A DNA stretch of 64,000 bases from Brassica napus. Its lineage: Eukaryota; Streptophyta; Magnoliopsida; Brassicales; Brassicaceae. This document shows positions 1-11,504 of this stretch, in pieces (position 1 is the stretch's first letter; the number at the start of each line of letters is the position of its first letter). Location of the stretch: NCBI RefSeq assembly GCF_020379485.1, contig NC_063448.1, forward strand, positions 51,345,218 through 51,409,217. The letters are read 5' to 3'. The notes under the pieces were generated by a model. That model searched no databases. It saw nothing but the letters and a program-made list of their open reading frames with translations, and was not told where the DNA came from. A program made the position numbers and the translations under genes.

Positions 1-2
1 AC

Positions 3-3000
3 GTTGATGAAAAAGACATTGCAGAACATTTACGGGTAAAATTCATTTACACGCTTTTTCCTCTGCTTATCTGTCTTGGTTTTACCTGAATGACTTTAAC
101 ATGGTCTGACAGGTGAGGCTGAAAAAAGAAAAAGAAGAAAAGGAAGAGAAAAGAAAATACAAGGCTCAAGCTCACCTTTTCACGACAATCAAGGTTTTCT
201 ACTTTTCTTAAATTGGGTCTAAAAATTTGTTCTAACCTGATCTAGTTCTGGTATAGATTTGATACTGATGTTACTAATGCAATTTATGCTTTTTTTACAG
301 GTCGCAAGAGATGAAGACATTACTGAGCAAATTGGAAAGAATAAATACTTTGATCTTGTTGATCATGAAAAAGTTAAGAGTTTCCGAATTCAGAAACAGA
401 CCCCCTTTCAACTATTTAAGGTAGGCTCTCTTCCTATTTAATCCAAAATGTGTTGTTTTTCAATCTTCGGCAGAAGACGTGTATTGCGAAGAAAGTTCTT
501 TTTGGTAACTTAAAATCTATCTCGGATCAGAAGAATAGTTATCAGAGATTCAGGATTCTCATGTGAAAAATCTCTGCTATCGTTCGGAATCTAATTTGTT
601 CAAGTTTTTTTTGATAAATGTTGTTTTTGATGGGAAATTTCCAGTTGTATCTGGTTATCTAGCTTCTTGTGTACTTGTACTTATAACCCTGTTTAAAATT
701 TATCCTCATGTAGGAAGAGGTGGCCAAAGAATTTGGTGTCCCGGTTGAGCTACAGCGGTTCTGGATTTGGGCAAAGCGGCAGAACTATACTTATCGGCCC
801 AACCGCCCCCTATTACCTCATGAAGAATTACAGACGGTAGTTAATCTTTTTTTTATATAAGTAATTCTTTCATGCAAATGGGTTACCTCTTTCAGATGGG
901 ATTATTTATATAGTGGATATTAAAACCTTAATTATTTATTTGTGTATAATTATCTGGCCTAATACATATTAGTAGTTGGGATTATTCTTGTCTTAGGTGT
1001 GGGCCTTTTTGGGTCTCGTCATAAACTGTTATGTCTTGGTACTCTTTTGCTTCTCACGAACTGAAACTGTGTCTTGTTTCCATGAGCTCGTCTGTTTTAC
1101 TGATTTCATAGTCTTCGTTAGTTTACTAAGCCAAACCCCCTTCCCCTTGATTGCATGTGTAAGCGAGCTTGTTATCTTAGAACAGTGTCTTTTTTTTTTA
1201 AATACTTGATTCTGAAGATATTATTGTAGGTTGAACTTTTAAGAGAGGCATGTAACAAGACAAACAATGCTGAACTAAAGCTGTTTCTGGAAATAGAGCG
1301 CGGACCGGTAATACTTCCTTGTTGCCTATTTTGATCGTTGAATCCAATTCCTTGAATGAAATTCTCGAAACGAATTTGCCAAAGGAAAAAAACATAGTCT
1401 TACAAATCCTTTATATATTTAGGAGGAGCGTCCTATTCCTCCCCCAGACAAGTCATCTGCAGATATTCTCCTTTTCTTTAAGCTCTATGACCCTGAGAAT
1501 GCAATTCTAAGGTAATTCTAGTATCCACCATTTTCCACTCTGACATCTATTCAAAGAAAGGTGGTATACTGGTCCTATTATCTTTACAGGACTACTCTTT
1601 CTGTCATTTTCCTCCTGAATGAAGAAGCCCCTACTCCTATTCAATGTTTTTATTCACTTAAATTTTCATCTTCCATCATGCTTACAAAACTTGTCCATGC
1701 GGTGCAGATATGTTGGTAGGCTCATGGTGAAAAATTCCAGTAAGCCCATGGACATAGTAGGGCAATTGAATCAAATGGCTGGCTTTGCTCCTGATGAGGA
1801 AATAGAACTTTTTGAGGTAGGGGCTGATGCCTGTTAACTATGTCTTTTCATCATGCCTTTGGCCATGAAAATTGTATTGATTTAATTTTCGTGCCCATTA
1901 TCAGGAAATAAAGTTTGAACCTTGTGTCATGTGCGAACATCTGGATAAGAAGACTTCTTTCAGACTATCTCAAGTATTGTTGCTATCATTGTAGCAACTG
2001 TAACGACTCATGGTTTGGTGTCTTTTTTTCTTTAAAAGTGTGTTTCTTACTTTCAGATTGAAGATGGAGATATCATATGCTTTCAGAAACCTCTTTCTAT
2101 CCAGGAGAATGAATGTCCATACCCGGATGTACCATCGTTTTTGGCGTATGTACAGAATCGAGAGGTATAGTTAGACTGGGCAATGTTGGCAACAGTGAAC
2201 TGAGCTAGTGTTGTGTTAAGCTGTACTAACAGTAGAGCAACGATTGTTATAATTTTATTAAAATGTAAATAAGCATTTGTTAACTAATCGTGGCAAAGTG
2301 AAAAATATGAGGATCCAACGTATTATTTTCTTTTACTGTACAGTTGGGAAAATATTCCAGTGTTACCATGTCAGTGTGATGATCTGTGTCTTGATGAGGT
2401 GGTAACATACTCATTAAGTTTGTTATCTCGTAGGTGGTGCGCTTTCGAAGTCTCGAAAAACCAAAAGAAGACGAGTTCACTATGGAGTTGTAAGTACCTC
2501 TATGGACAACATTAAATCGTAAATTCCAGTTTTGGAATTCATAATGCTTCTACTTTCAGGTCAAAGCTGCACACGTATGATGATGTTGTCCAAAGATTAG
2601 CTGAGAAGCTTGGCCTTGATGATCCATCGAAAATTAGGCTTACTTCTCACAATTGCTACTCCCAGCAACCCAAGCCCCAGCCTATTAAATACCGTGGAGT
2701 AGACCATCTTTCAGATATGTTAGCTCACTATAATCAGGTGCTTGTCGTAGGTTTGAGTGAGCTTATATATTCTTATTTCCATTCCAGTGCGGATTTGCTT
2801 ATTATAACTGCTTCTTGTTTTTTCAGACGTCTGACATTTTGTATTATGAAGTTCTGGACATTCCTCTTCCAGAATTGCAAGGTCTTAAGACTCTGAAAGT
2901 AGCTTTCCATCATGCCACAAAGGACGAGGTACGTGTTGAACTTACACTTGTGCAACTTATCTCTCTTTAGTACATGTAATTATGTTTGAACCTCATAACT

Positions 3001-4732
3001 ATTGCAGGTGGTAATCCACAATATCAGACTTCCTAAACAGAGTACTGTAGGAGATGTTATCAACGAACTTAAAACAAAGGTGGTTCACTATACTTGTGAT
3101 ATTGTTTGTTCTATTATTGCATGTATTTTTACGTTTTCTTAATTGATTCTGTTCCATACGATTGCCGGTTTAATGTTTTTCGGGTTTAAATAAAATATAC
3201 CCTTGTACATCAGGTGGAGTTGTCGCATCCTGATGCAGAACTGAGGTTGCTGGAGGTGTTTTTCCACAAGATCTACAAGGTAACAGGCTAAATTCCTGTC
3301 TTTTACTTTGTCTCTATGTTTTTCTTTTTACTATTTTAATATGATGGCCTGTAGAGTTTAACACATTTTGTGTGATGTAATTTGGAAATCTTCCGAAACT
3401 TGGCAAATTTTTTTGATCCAATGTTACGCTTTGCAGATCTTTTCATCTACGGAAAGAATTGAGAATATCAATGACCAGTACTGGACTTTACGAGCAGAGG
3501 AGGTATAACACCAGGCTTCGCCTTCTTTCCTCTAGTTCTGTCATTGTCCACGCTTTGTCTGTTTTTCTGTCTCTCTTGTGACCTTCTGATTTTGTTATTT
3601 GATTTTTTCTTGTTTCCCTTTAGATGTTGGTTCTTGTTTCTTTGAACTTTTTGCCTATCTTCTTTCTGTAGTTTCAGATTTGACAGCATTATAATGATGT
3701 GATAGTTTTGCTCTGGTTTAAGTATGTCTGTAATTGAAGGAGATAATTTATTTGCTGTTGCAATGTAGTGGAGCCTTTTAGGAGGCGTAGATCACATCAC
3801 ATTGTGACTAGTTGTATAGGCTATTTGAATACTTGAGATGAATGGTTGGGTTGAGCTATACTAATTCAATATAGTGTTCATACGCTGGTTAATGACTTTT
3901 GACTTCCTTATTTTACTATCTTGTGAAATCTCAGATACCTGAGGAAGAGAAGAATATTGGTCCCAGTGATCGATTAGTCCATGTGTACCATTTTACTAAA
4001 GAGGCCGGACAAAATCAAGCGGTAGTCCCCTATCAAGCTTAAGTTACTTCAAAAAAGTTATTTGAGGTTTCGATTCCTTTTTGTAACCATTGTTCCATTT
4101 GCAGCAAGTACAAAATTTCGGCGAGCCGTTCTTTCTGGTAATCCACGAAGGTGAAACTTTAGAAGAAATCAAGTCCCGTATCCAAAAGAAGCTCCATGTA
4201 CCTGATGAGGACTTCGCCAAGGTATGCAAGTCTTTGTTGACGCTGATTGTGATAATATCTACTGGAATGTTAACGTTTTTTTTTGTTATTAATGGTGGCA
4301 ATATTGGGTTATTGTTAATTCGCTTTTTTTATCCTCTCTATGTCACCCAGTGGAAGTTTGCTTCTTTCTCAATGGGACGTCCCGACTACTTGCAGGACAC
4401 AGAGGTCGTTTATGATCGCTTTCAGGTAGAAAGCGACTTCTTAACCTTGCTTATTGCTCAAAAGAAAATTCGATAGTTAATCCTCTTCTGTTTTTGGGAA
4501 AATTACAGAGAAAGGATGTATATGGTGCCTGGGAGCAGTATCTTGGGTTGGAGCACGTTGATAATGCTCCTAAAAGGGCTTATGCTGCAAATCAGGTAAA
4601 AAGAAAACCATCTCCTGTCTCTGTCTCTCTCTCTCTAAGAAGCTCTTCCTCTGTCTGTTAATAATACGTTTGAATGCTCTTTGGTTGTAGAACCGACACG
4701 CATACGAGAAGCCGGTGAGAATATACAATTAG
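3..4732 (+). CDS. UBP13: Ubiquitin carboxyl-terminal hydrolase 12/13 (C-terminal 585 aa, 5' end outside window)
   Basis: Deubiquitinase of the USP7/HAUSP family, acting in nucleus and cytoplasm to remove ubiquitin from regulatory proteins. Twenty GT..AG exons can be joined in frame: 3-35, 113-193, 301-420, 714-836, 1230-1307, 1423-1511, 1708-1816, 1905-1973, 2057-2164, 2434-2489, 2560-2737, 2827-2928, 3008-3079, 3214-3279, 3437-3502, 3935-4021, 4105-4221, 4351-4425, 4509-4595 and 4691-4732 (TAG). The product is the USP7-type ubiquitin-like region (ICP0-binding and C2 domains), with family landmarks such as RIQKQTPFQLFK, PVELQRFWIWAKRQN, FEPCVMCEHLDKKTSFR, LTSHNCYSQQPKPQPIKYRG and the end EKPVRIYN. 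The MATH and catalytic cysteine-protease domains (about 530 aa) lie upstream of the window. No frameshift or stop was seen. UBP12 and UBP13 are very similar; UBP13 is preferred because an ANT1-like gene is the next host gene, as I recall for A. thaliana. Confidence 0.93.
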
Positions 4733-6605
4733 GAGCGAGAGGAAACGTGGCTATCCGCGGAGGAAAGGGTGGTTTTGGTTGTGAGGTAGGACGATGTGGA
4801 GAGACTCAATTTAGATTTTCATAACCAAAAATGAAATATATCTCTCAGGAAAAGGGTTTTTATTTTGGGCCCTGACGGTAGGTAGCAAGTGTGGTGATCT
4901 ATTTTGCTTCCATAATCCTACTCTTTTGATGTTAATATTGTTTGTCTGAGAGACTACAAAAAAAAAACTTATTTTTAAGATGAAAGCCCCCGTTCTTGGA
5001 TTTGGGAGGGCGTTGGCTTTTTGGTTCAGAGTTAGGGTTATTTGGATTTTCGGGTACAGTGTTTCTATGTTGAAAAATATATATTTTTTAATATATTCTA
5101 CTCTCTTCTCGTTGATTTTTGCTGTTATAAGTTAATCTCTTGCATTTTTAAAATGATCGCCACAAAGTCTTGTTTCGGTAAAACTAAGCATGTAACAATC
5201 GTAAACAGTATTAGATTAGTCAATCAATCTCGAATGAAAGCTGGAAAATAATATGTGAAACTGAAGGTTTAGTTTTGGGTTCAGTGCGAAAAATTGTGAA
5301 GGTTAAAGTGGATGTAAATGGAAATGGCTGGAACCGTAGTTGGAGGCACTATGAAATTACTTAAAAATTGGGAAGGTTAAAAAAATGATTAGTTTATTAT
5401 GTTAAAGTAGTATGATTTATAGCAAAATTGATTGTGGGATGTTAACTGTCCATGTATTCTATTGCAATATTTGTATATCATACTTCAGTTCTATTAGAAT
5501 TAGGAGAGGTAGAGTGAATTGAATTTAGGTAGAGTTTGTTCATTTTAAAAATAACAGATTTGTTAGATTTGTAAAGAGTATTAAAATATTTTTATATTTT
5601 TTAAAAGTCAATGAAACTATTTTATTATAATGATTTTAAAATCTTTGAAGATGTATGCAATATTTTATTTTTTTTAAATATAATTTAAATTGTTAAGAAT
5701 TCTATTTTCAATAACATTAGATTTTGATAAAATTGAAGAGCCATTCTATAATTTTAAAGATAATAAAATTATAGATATAATTTGAAAAATAATTCTATAT
5801 TTTTCACTGTAAATGTTACATATTGTATCTATAACTATATGTACATATTAAATTATAGCCACTGTAAATGTTACATATTTTTCACTTTGAAACTATTTGT
5901 GAAATTATATCTAAGACTATAACCGGTTCGGTTATTCATTTCCTTAATTCTTTTTTTTTCAAATCAAATTCTATTTCACTGAAGCTTGAATTCCATATGT
6001 TTTCTATATAATAAATCTGGAAAATTTGAATTTCATCTATTTAAATAGATTTTTAGATATTATAATTTTGAAATGTAAAATGTGTTTACCTTTTTCCATA
6101 TAGTTTTTGACACTGGGAATGGCTTCATGCTTTTGGTAGTAATGCTCTGATCTTCCACGTTGTTGTGAAATATTAAGGCTAAAAGTATACTTTGATAAAA
6201 TCTTCAACTTGAATCATGTCGAAAGAATCATGAAAAATTGATTTCTGAAAAGAAAAAAGAATGAACTTTTAAAAAGATCTTTACCACACTTAAACCAAAC
6301 TAAAACAACAAAGAAGCTGAAACTATTGAGTGAAAAAAGAGAAACAATAAATATAGGAGATGGAGCAGTTCCCGTAGATAGTTAGAATTTTGTTTTTTCT
6401 TTTGAACGTGTCGAACAGTAGAAGCGGTTGTTTGAGTAAAAATGAAAAATATTTGGTAACTTTAGATTTTTTTTAGATACATAATTATTTGAAACAATTT
6501 ATTAAAAAAATAAGGTCGTAGGTTCAAAATTTTGTTTGGTTGGTGACTTGTGCTTTGGTATATAACGGATGATTGAAAAAGTTAGTCGGCAGGAAATAAT
6601 TAACT
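4733..6605. other. UBP 3' UTR and AT-rich intergenic DNA
   Basis: The first 300-500 bases after the TAG are the likely 3' UTR. The rest is AT-rich. A pair of near-identical 15-base strings (cactgtaaatgttacatat-like) occurs at about 5805 and 5861, with no clear element boundaries. No gene was recognised; the 69-codon open frame near 5042 has no family signature. Confidence 0.6.
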
Positions 6606-6670
6606 GCGCCTAGCTCAGTGGATAGAGCGTCTGTTTCCTAAGGCCGTAGGTTCGACCCCTACCTGGCGCG
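6606..6670 (+). pseudogene. Degenerate tRNA-Arg(CCU) copy
   Basis: The segment starts GCGCC and ends GGCGCG. It has a good A box (TAGCTCAGTGG), an anticodon-loop string TTCCTAA (anticodon CCT) and a B box (GGTTCGACCCC) inside an intact T arm. It is only 65 nt. About two bases are missing from the 5' acceptor strand, and the 3' half of the anticodon stem plus the variable loop is mostly gone, so a normal cloverleaf cannot form. The polymerase III promoter boxes and a downstream T run survive. It could be a tRNA pseudogene or the head of a short SINE. It lies just before copy A of the duplicated segment. Confidence 0.75.
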
Positions 6671-6945
6671 AGGAACATTTTTCTCCTTATTTTTGAAAAC
6701 ATTTTCTTTTGTTTATTTTAAAATCTCTTACTGTTGGCTTCGGTCAAACAGCAATTGACTCTTACTGTCGGCTTCGATCAAACAGCAAATGAATCTGGAC
6801 AGGAAATGGTTTTAAATTCCGAGATTATAAGAAATTAAGAATAATATCAGTAGATATTAATTAACTTAAAAATTGCAGTTAATATTTTGATTACGTTTGC
6901 TACGCTGAAATAGATATAGAAGTTTTTTTTGCTTTTAAACACAAG

Positions 6946-7543
6946 CAGGGGCAGACCTAGGTTACGACTAGGTGAGACAAGTGCCACATACAACTTTTTA
7001 ATTTTCATTAGTTTTATTAAGAAAACTAGAAATTTAGATGGTTTAGTCCCTTCATTGCTCCATGCACTTTTTGTTGAAAATCAACAATAACGGCTGCTCT
7101 CTCCGTATCATTTTAAATGGTGTTTAAAAAAAAATTGTTTTAAAATAATTGATGTTTTCACTATTCTATATAAAATTTAATAGAATTTGAATTTTGTGAT
7201 CAATTACAAAATACTGTTTTTTTCTTATTGGTTAAACTAGTCTCATTTAATGATTTTTTTTTTTGTAACCAATGTAAATTGTATAAAAGTTTGTATTTTT
7301 TTAAGAGTGTCTTTTTTTAATCCATTTGCAAAAACCTTAAAAACTACTTATATTGATATAGAGGGAGTAGTATGTGGAAGCCCATTTAGTCCAATGGTTT
7401 GACTAAATGTTCATTAATGTTTCTACACCATCATGTCCAAGTTTCAATTCTCGAAAAAAACGATTTATTAAACAATTAAAAGAGGGAGTAGTATAATTTT
7501 GCTATTTAATACCATGTTATTATAGAGGCTAGATCCGCCCCTG
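6946..7543. mobile_element. hAT-type non-autonomous element (MITE), 598 bp
   Basis: The termini are inverted repeats: left CAGGGGCAGACCTAGG, right (reverse complement) CAGGGGCGGATCTAGCC. This is the CAGGG-type end of plant hAT elements. It is flanked by a perfect 8-bp target site duplication AACACAAG (6938-6945 and 7544-7551), the hAT length. Copy B of the host segment (near 22895) lacks the insertion. No transposase is encoded. A second, Stowaway-like element is nested inside. Confidence 0.85.
7097..7367. mobile_element. Stowaway-like MITE nested in the hAT element
   Basis: The ends are imperfect inverted repeats: left CTCTCTCCGTATCATTTTA, right (reverse complement) CTCCCTCTATATCAATATA. They resemble the CTCCCTCCGT ends of plant Stowaway/Tc1-mariner MITEs. 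TA follows the right end, but the left flank is TG, so the TA duplication is not clean. The interior is AT-rich and non-coding. Confidence 0.5.
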
Positions 7544-7856
7544 AACACAAGTCCCGAGAACACATGATAGCCTAAGCTATATGTGGAGAAAGCTTTAAGC
7601 ACCACGTTGTTGCTGAAGATTTCCCTAATCTGATGAACTTCACAGCCACTCCAGGGATGTATGTTCTTTGTATTCACCACTTCAAAGCCATTTCATTAAG
7701 ATTTATGCAAAAATTGACCTAGGATGAAGATATGAGCCCTGATACAAGCCAGAGAGATCGCTTATGCTGTCGACTGATGCAATATAAATTCCTTTCCAAC
7801 GAGCTTGCCACATCCCCTAATCGCCATGTCCCTTCTGTTACAGTACCTAAAACTAT

Positions 7857-7990
7857 CACTACAGGAAATGTGAGTATTAATAGCGTCGTAGCATAGCGTT
7901 TTTTGCTTCTCTGCTATTGTATATAAACACGGGCCTTTATAATAGCGTTTTTGAAATGTATAAGCTATCTTTGTAGTCGCGGGAAAATAA
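7857..7990. repeat. CACTA left TIR and subterminal repeats
   Basis: The 16-bp TIR is followed by copies of the AATAGCG core near 7875 and 7941 and related TAGCG strings. The right end (16735-16916) has at least five AGCGCTATT/CGCTATT copies in mixed orientation. Such subterminal arrays are the known binding sites of the TNPA-type protein in En/Spm; that role here is inferred. Confidence 0.7.
7918..7927 (+). promoter_or_regulatory. Candidate TATA box of the CACTA element
   Basis: The sequence TGTATATAAACACGG lies 62 bp inside the left terminus and about 570 bp upstream of the first ORF. In En/Spm elements the promoter lies in the left terminal region, so position and sequence fit. No transcription start can be seen directly. 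Confidence 0.5.
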
Positions 7991-8280
7991 AATAATTCAG
8001 CCGCGTTAATTTGGTAAGTGGAGGCGCCTTACCATTGCAAATCAAAAACTAAATGCTATCGTATATGAAAAAATATATTAAAAATAACTTAAGTATTAAT
8101 CGAAACCGAGACTTCATTCTCTTCACTTCACTCTCTTCACATTCCTCAAAATCAAAACCGACTCATCGAAGTTCTTTTCGATTTGATTCTGAGTTTAGAA
8201 TAGAGACTGGTTCTCTCGAGTCGAATCTCTTTGATTTTGGGTTTCTCTTTGATTCAAATCTCTTTTCACATGCATGTCCG

Positions 8281-8450
8281 CGTTAACACATGATTCGATT
8301 TTGATTGTGGGTTTCGATTAGGTTTCGATTAGGTTTTGAATATGATTGTGGGTTTCGATTAGGTTTTGAATATGATTGTGGGTTTCAGTTTGATTTTGAA
8401 TATGATTGAAGGTTTCGATTTGATTTTGGGTTTAGATTTTTTGATCGAAT
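8281..8450. repeat. Tandem ~34-bp repeats in the CACTA leader
   Basis: Four to five imperfect copies of a unit built on GGTTTCGATTAGGTTTTGAA and TATGATTGTG lie directly upstream of the first CACTA ORF, in what should be its 5' untranslated region. Confidence 0.75.
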
Positions 8451-8489
8451 GGCTTGATTTGATTTTGGATTTGTTTATCAGTTTCAGAA

Positions 8490-11400
8490 ATGGCAAAGAC
8501 AAGAGGACAAGTTGGTTCTCGTCGGAGTAAACGTAATCAAGGCTTGGAGGTAGTAGATCAAGAGGACAAGGCACCGCAACTAAAAGTGAAGAAAAGAACA
8601 GCAAAGAAAACGGCTTCCCCTAAAAAGAATTTAGTTTTAACGCCAACGAGAAGAAGTAGTAGAATCAAGAAAGTGGCTGCTGAAGATGATTACATAGAAG
8701 ATGTAACACCTCCTAAGGATGATGAGGTAGAAGATGTTACACCTCCTAAGGATGATGAAGTACAAGATGTAACACCTGCTCAGGATGATGAAGTAGAAGA
8801 TGATCAGGCTGAGAAGTCAATGTCTGAAGAAGATAAAGACGATGAAGAGGATGTCAATGGGAAAGAGGATGAAGAAGATGGCGATGTCAATGGGAAAGAG
8901 AATGAAGAAGATGGAGATCTCAATGGGAAAGAGAATGAAGAAGAACCGGCCAATATGGAAGATGATGGAGTTCTTAATGAGAAAGGGAACGAAGAGGAAG
9001 CTTGCGATATGGAAGAAGATGGCACTGCGCAAGATGATGAGATTCCTAGTACTGAAGGAGTTGAGCTAGCAGGGGGGGAAGTTTCAAAAAAAAAATAAAA
9101 GAGGACCTACAAAGTTGCGTAGAGTGGCTGAAAATCCCAATGATAAGATTATGGTCACATTCAATGACATTGGTGAGCATGTTGGACCTGGTTCAGTAAC
9201 CCTATCGTCGTTTCTTGGTCCTCTTGTGAGGGAACATGTTCCGGTTACACTTGCCGATTGGAGAAAACTTGATGCAGCGACTAAAGCAACAATGTGGGAA
9301 GAAATTCAGGTTTGTATATATATTAGTATGTTTTGTTTAACCGCAAGATGAAATTATAAACATGTTTAACTTGATTATTGTGATGCAGGGGAGGTTTAAC
9401 TTGCAAGAAGAGTGGCAGAAAGCTGTTATTTTCAAGCAGCTGGGAAATGTGTGGAGGGCTGGGAAGTCAAGGCTGGTGTCACAAGTACGTGTGGCGAAGA
9501 CTGCAGCTGAGAGAATAGCTTTAAAACCGAGCAACATCCCATCCCTTCAACTGTGGAACACTTGGGTTAAGAGTAAGACTACCAAATCTTTCACAGTGAG
9601 TTATCTACAACTAAGTAAGTTTCATCCTTAAAGGTCATGTCTGATGGATATAATCAATGTCATATTTATATTGTAGGAAACGAGTAACAAGTACAGAGCG
9701 ATGAGAAGAAATCAGATTCCTCACACCACCAGCCGCAAAGGAATGCTTCGTTTAGCTGATGATATGGTAAAAGAGTAGTCAAACATCTACATATTGTAGA
9801 TCAGCTTGTTAGATTAAAATGGTAGTGAGATATGTTTGTTTTCATATAGAAAAAAAAGAGTAAAGACCCAAGTAAGGTGAGTAGATCCAAGGTTTGGATT
9901 GCGGGACACACTCATGCTGATGGCAGACCTGTGAAGCCCCAGTTTGCTGAGACTATTGTAAGCATTATGGAAGTTGTATATTGTGTATAGTTAATAGACT
10001 ATGGCAATGAATGATTTTGTGTTTAAATGATTGTATCAGGAACAAATACAGTCACTTGACAGTCGGATGGACTCCACATCAGCTGCTGATAACATAAGGG
10101 AAGATGCTGTGAGCAAGGTTTTGGGAAAAGACAAACCTGGACGAGTAAGGGGCTTTGGTAGAGGGATTACAGCTAATAAGCTAGCATATCTGCAATTTAG
10201 AGACGCTAAGATTGCAGAAATGAAAAGTGAGATTGAAGAGTTAAAGGGGATGGTGCGAGAATTAGCTGAGAAGAAGGTAATCCTTTTCATTACCTTTGGT
10301 CAATTAGTTTTAAGACATTTACGATTTCCGTTGCCTTTTCTCAGAAAAGTAATGTTGATGCTGAAACATCTGAGAGTAGTGGTGGATTCAAAGAAGGAGT
10401 CAGAGTACAAATACTGGATTGGATTGAATCAGAGGATGTTGTTGTTGGTGAAGGAGAATTCTGCTCTGCTGAACCGAAGTACAAAATTGGTCGTATACCA
10501 ATTGGTCCTAATGCAGTGGCTATCGTAGTTAAGTATGCACTAAGCGCATCAGCTTCACTCTGGAGGCCTACTACGGATGTGTTAACTCTTGATGAAGCTG
10601 TGGGATACAAGATATCTTGGCCAATGGATAAAGTGATTTTGGATAAGGATCCAAACTGTTCTGAAGATTTATCTATGGTAAATTTTCAAATCTTGTTTTC
10701 TTCTTACAACAATTGAGTCATCTCTAATCATTACTAAAATTTCTAATTTCAAATCTTGTTTTAGCAAAGCAAGGAAGGTGAATATCGAAGATGCAAGATA
10801 TATGATTGGACCAATGATGAGGACGAGGTCATTGCTGAAGGTCTCGTGTGCTCTTCAAAATCCAAAGACATGGTTAACAACATACCTCTGGGTCCCAATG
10901 CTGTTAGTGTCGAAGTAGTGAAGGTGTTCAATGATCAAGCATATTTGTGGAGGCCAACCGCTGATATGTTCTTGATTGGTGATGCACTTAGCGAGAAAAT
11001 AGCATGGCCAGTCCTAAAGGTTGAAGTCATGCCTACACCTGCTACAGAAGTAACACCAACTAAATGTGCAGGGAAGAAAATAGCATCACCTTCGAAGCCA
11101 GCCAAGAAAAAAGCAGTGGTATGTAATTGACATGAAGTTAAATTTTTTTATTTGCCTGATGATTGATGTTGCGTCCTTGATTGATGTTGGAACTTGCTTC
11201 TGTCATCTTGTTTGAGTTGTAGAGTCCAGGCAGCACTAGTTCGACCAGAAGTCCGAAGCAGAAGTGCACTCTCTTGGATTGCAACAACTCTGGACGTAAG
11301 GTAGCTGAAGGAAGGGTAGCTTCAACGGATCCGAATGAGTTGTGCCACTTTGTACCCCTAGGTCCAAATGCAAGCAAGGTGTGGATTGATGTGGCTAAGA

Positions 11401-11504
11401 TCGGTGATGCAAAAGTCTGGAGGCCAAATTCAGAGATTGAATACATATCTGATGCAATGGGTTCGGTTGTGGCATGGCCAAATGACAAAATCAAGTTTGT
11501 CTAA
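8490..11504 (+). CDS. CACTA TNPA-like protein (Transposase_24 plus three DUF8039 repeats), one frameshift
   Basis: Accessory DNA-binding protein of an En/Spm element. The start is ATG 8490 (MAKTRGQ). Exons: 8490-9309, 9389-9595, 9677-9766, 9850-9957, 10040-10276, 10345-10677, 10765-11118 and 11223-11504 (TAA). Order of parts: a basic N-terminus (RRSKR, KKRTAKKTASPKK); an acidic repeat zone (VTPPKDDEVED and NGKEDEEDGDV units); a Transposase_24-type domain (DWRKLDAATKATMWEEIQ, IPHTTSRKG, VWIAGHTHADGRPV); a coiled coil (AKIAEMKSEIEELKGMVREL); then three DUF8039-like repeats of about 70 aa, each with a PLGPNA- or PIGPNA-type motif, an LWRP/VWRP motif and an AWP or SWP motif. A run of ten A at 9087-9096 puts the frame one base off: translation stops at 9096-9098, whereas the homologous continuation (KRGPTKLRRV) lies one frame away. 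This could be a real indel, slippage or an assembly error. Confidence 0.85.

Larger units (their letters stand above)
6690..7856 (-). repeat. Duplicated LINE-like segment, copy A part 1
   Basis: This stretch, leaving out the hAT element inside it, matches 22680-23570 with many substitutions. Shared landmarks are a 'gcttcg(a/g)tcaaac' motif (6738 / 22698), 'gattacgtttgctacg' (6890 / 22842), 'ctaatctgatgaactt' (7626 / 22981) and 'tacctaaaactat' (7844 / 23561). The segment continues after the CACTA element at 16917. Minus strand is given because the recognisable coding remnants of the segment (17640-17850, 20219-20527) read leftward. Confidence 0.65.

Noticed and set aside
8800..9069. Overlapping Lys/Met-rich and Ser-rich frames on both strands
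   Set aside because: Shadows of the GAA/GAT-rich acidic repeat in the CACTA TNPA-like gene.
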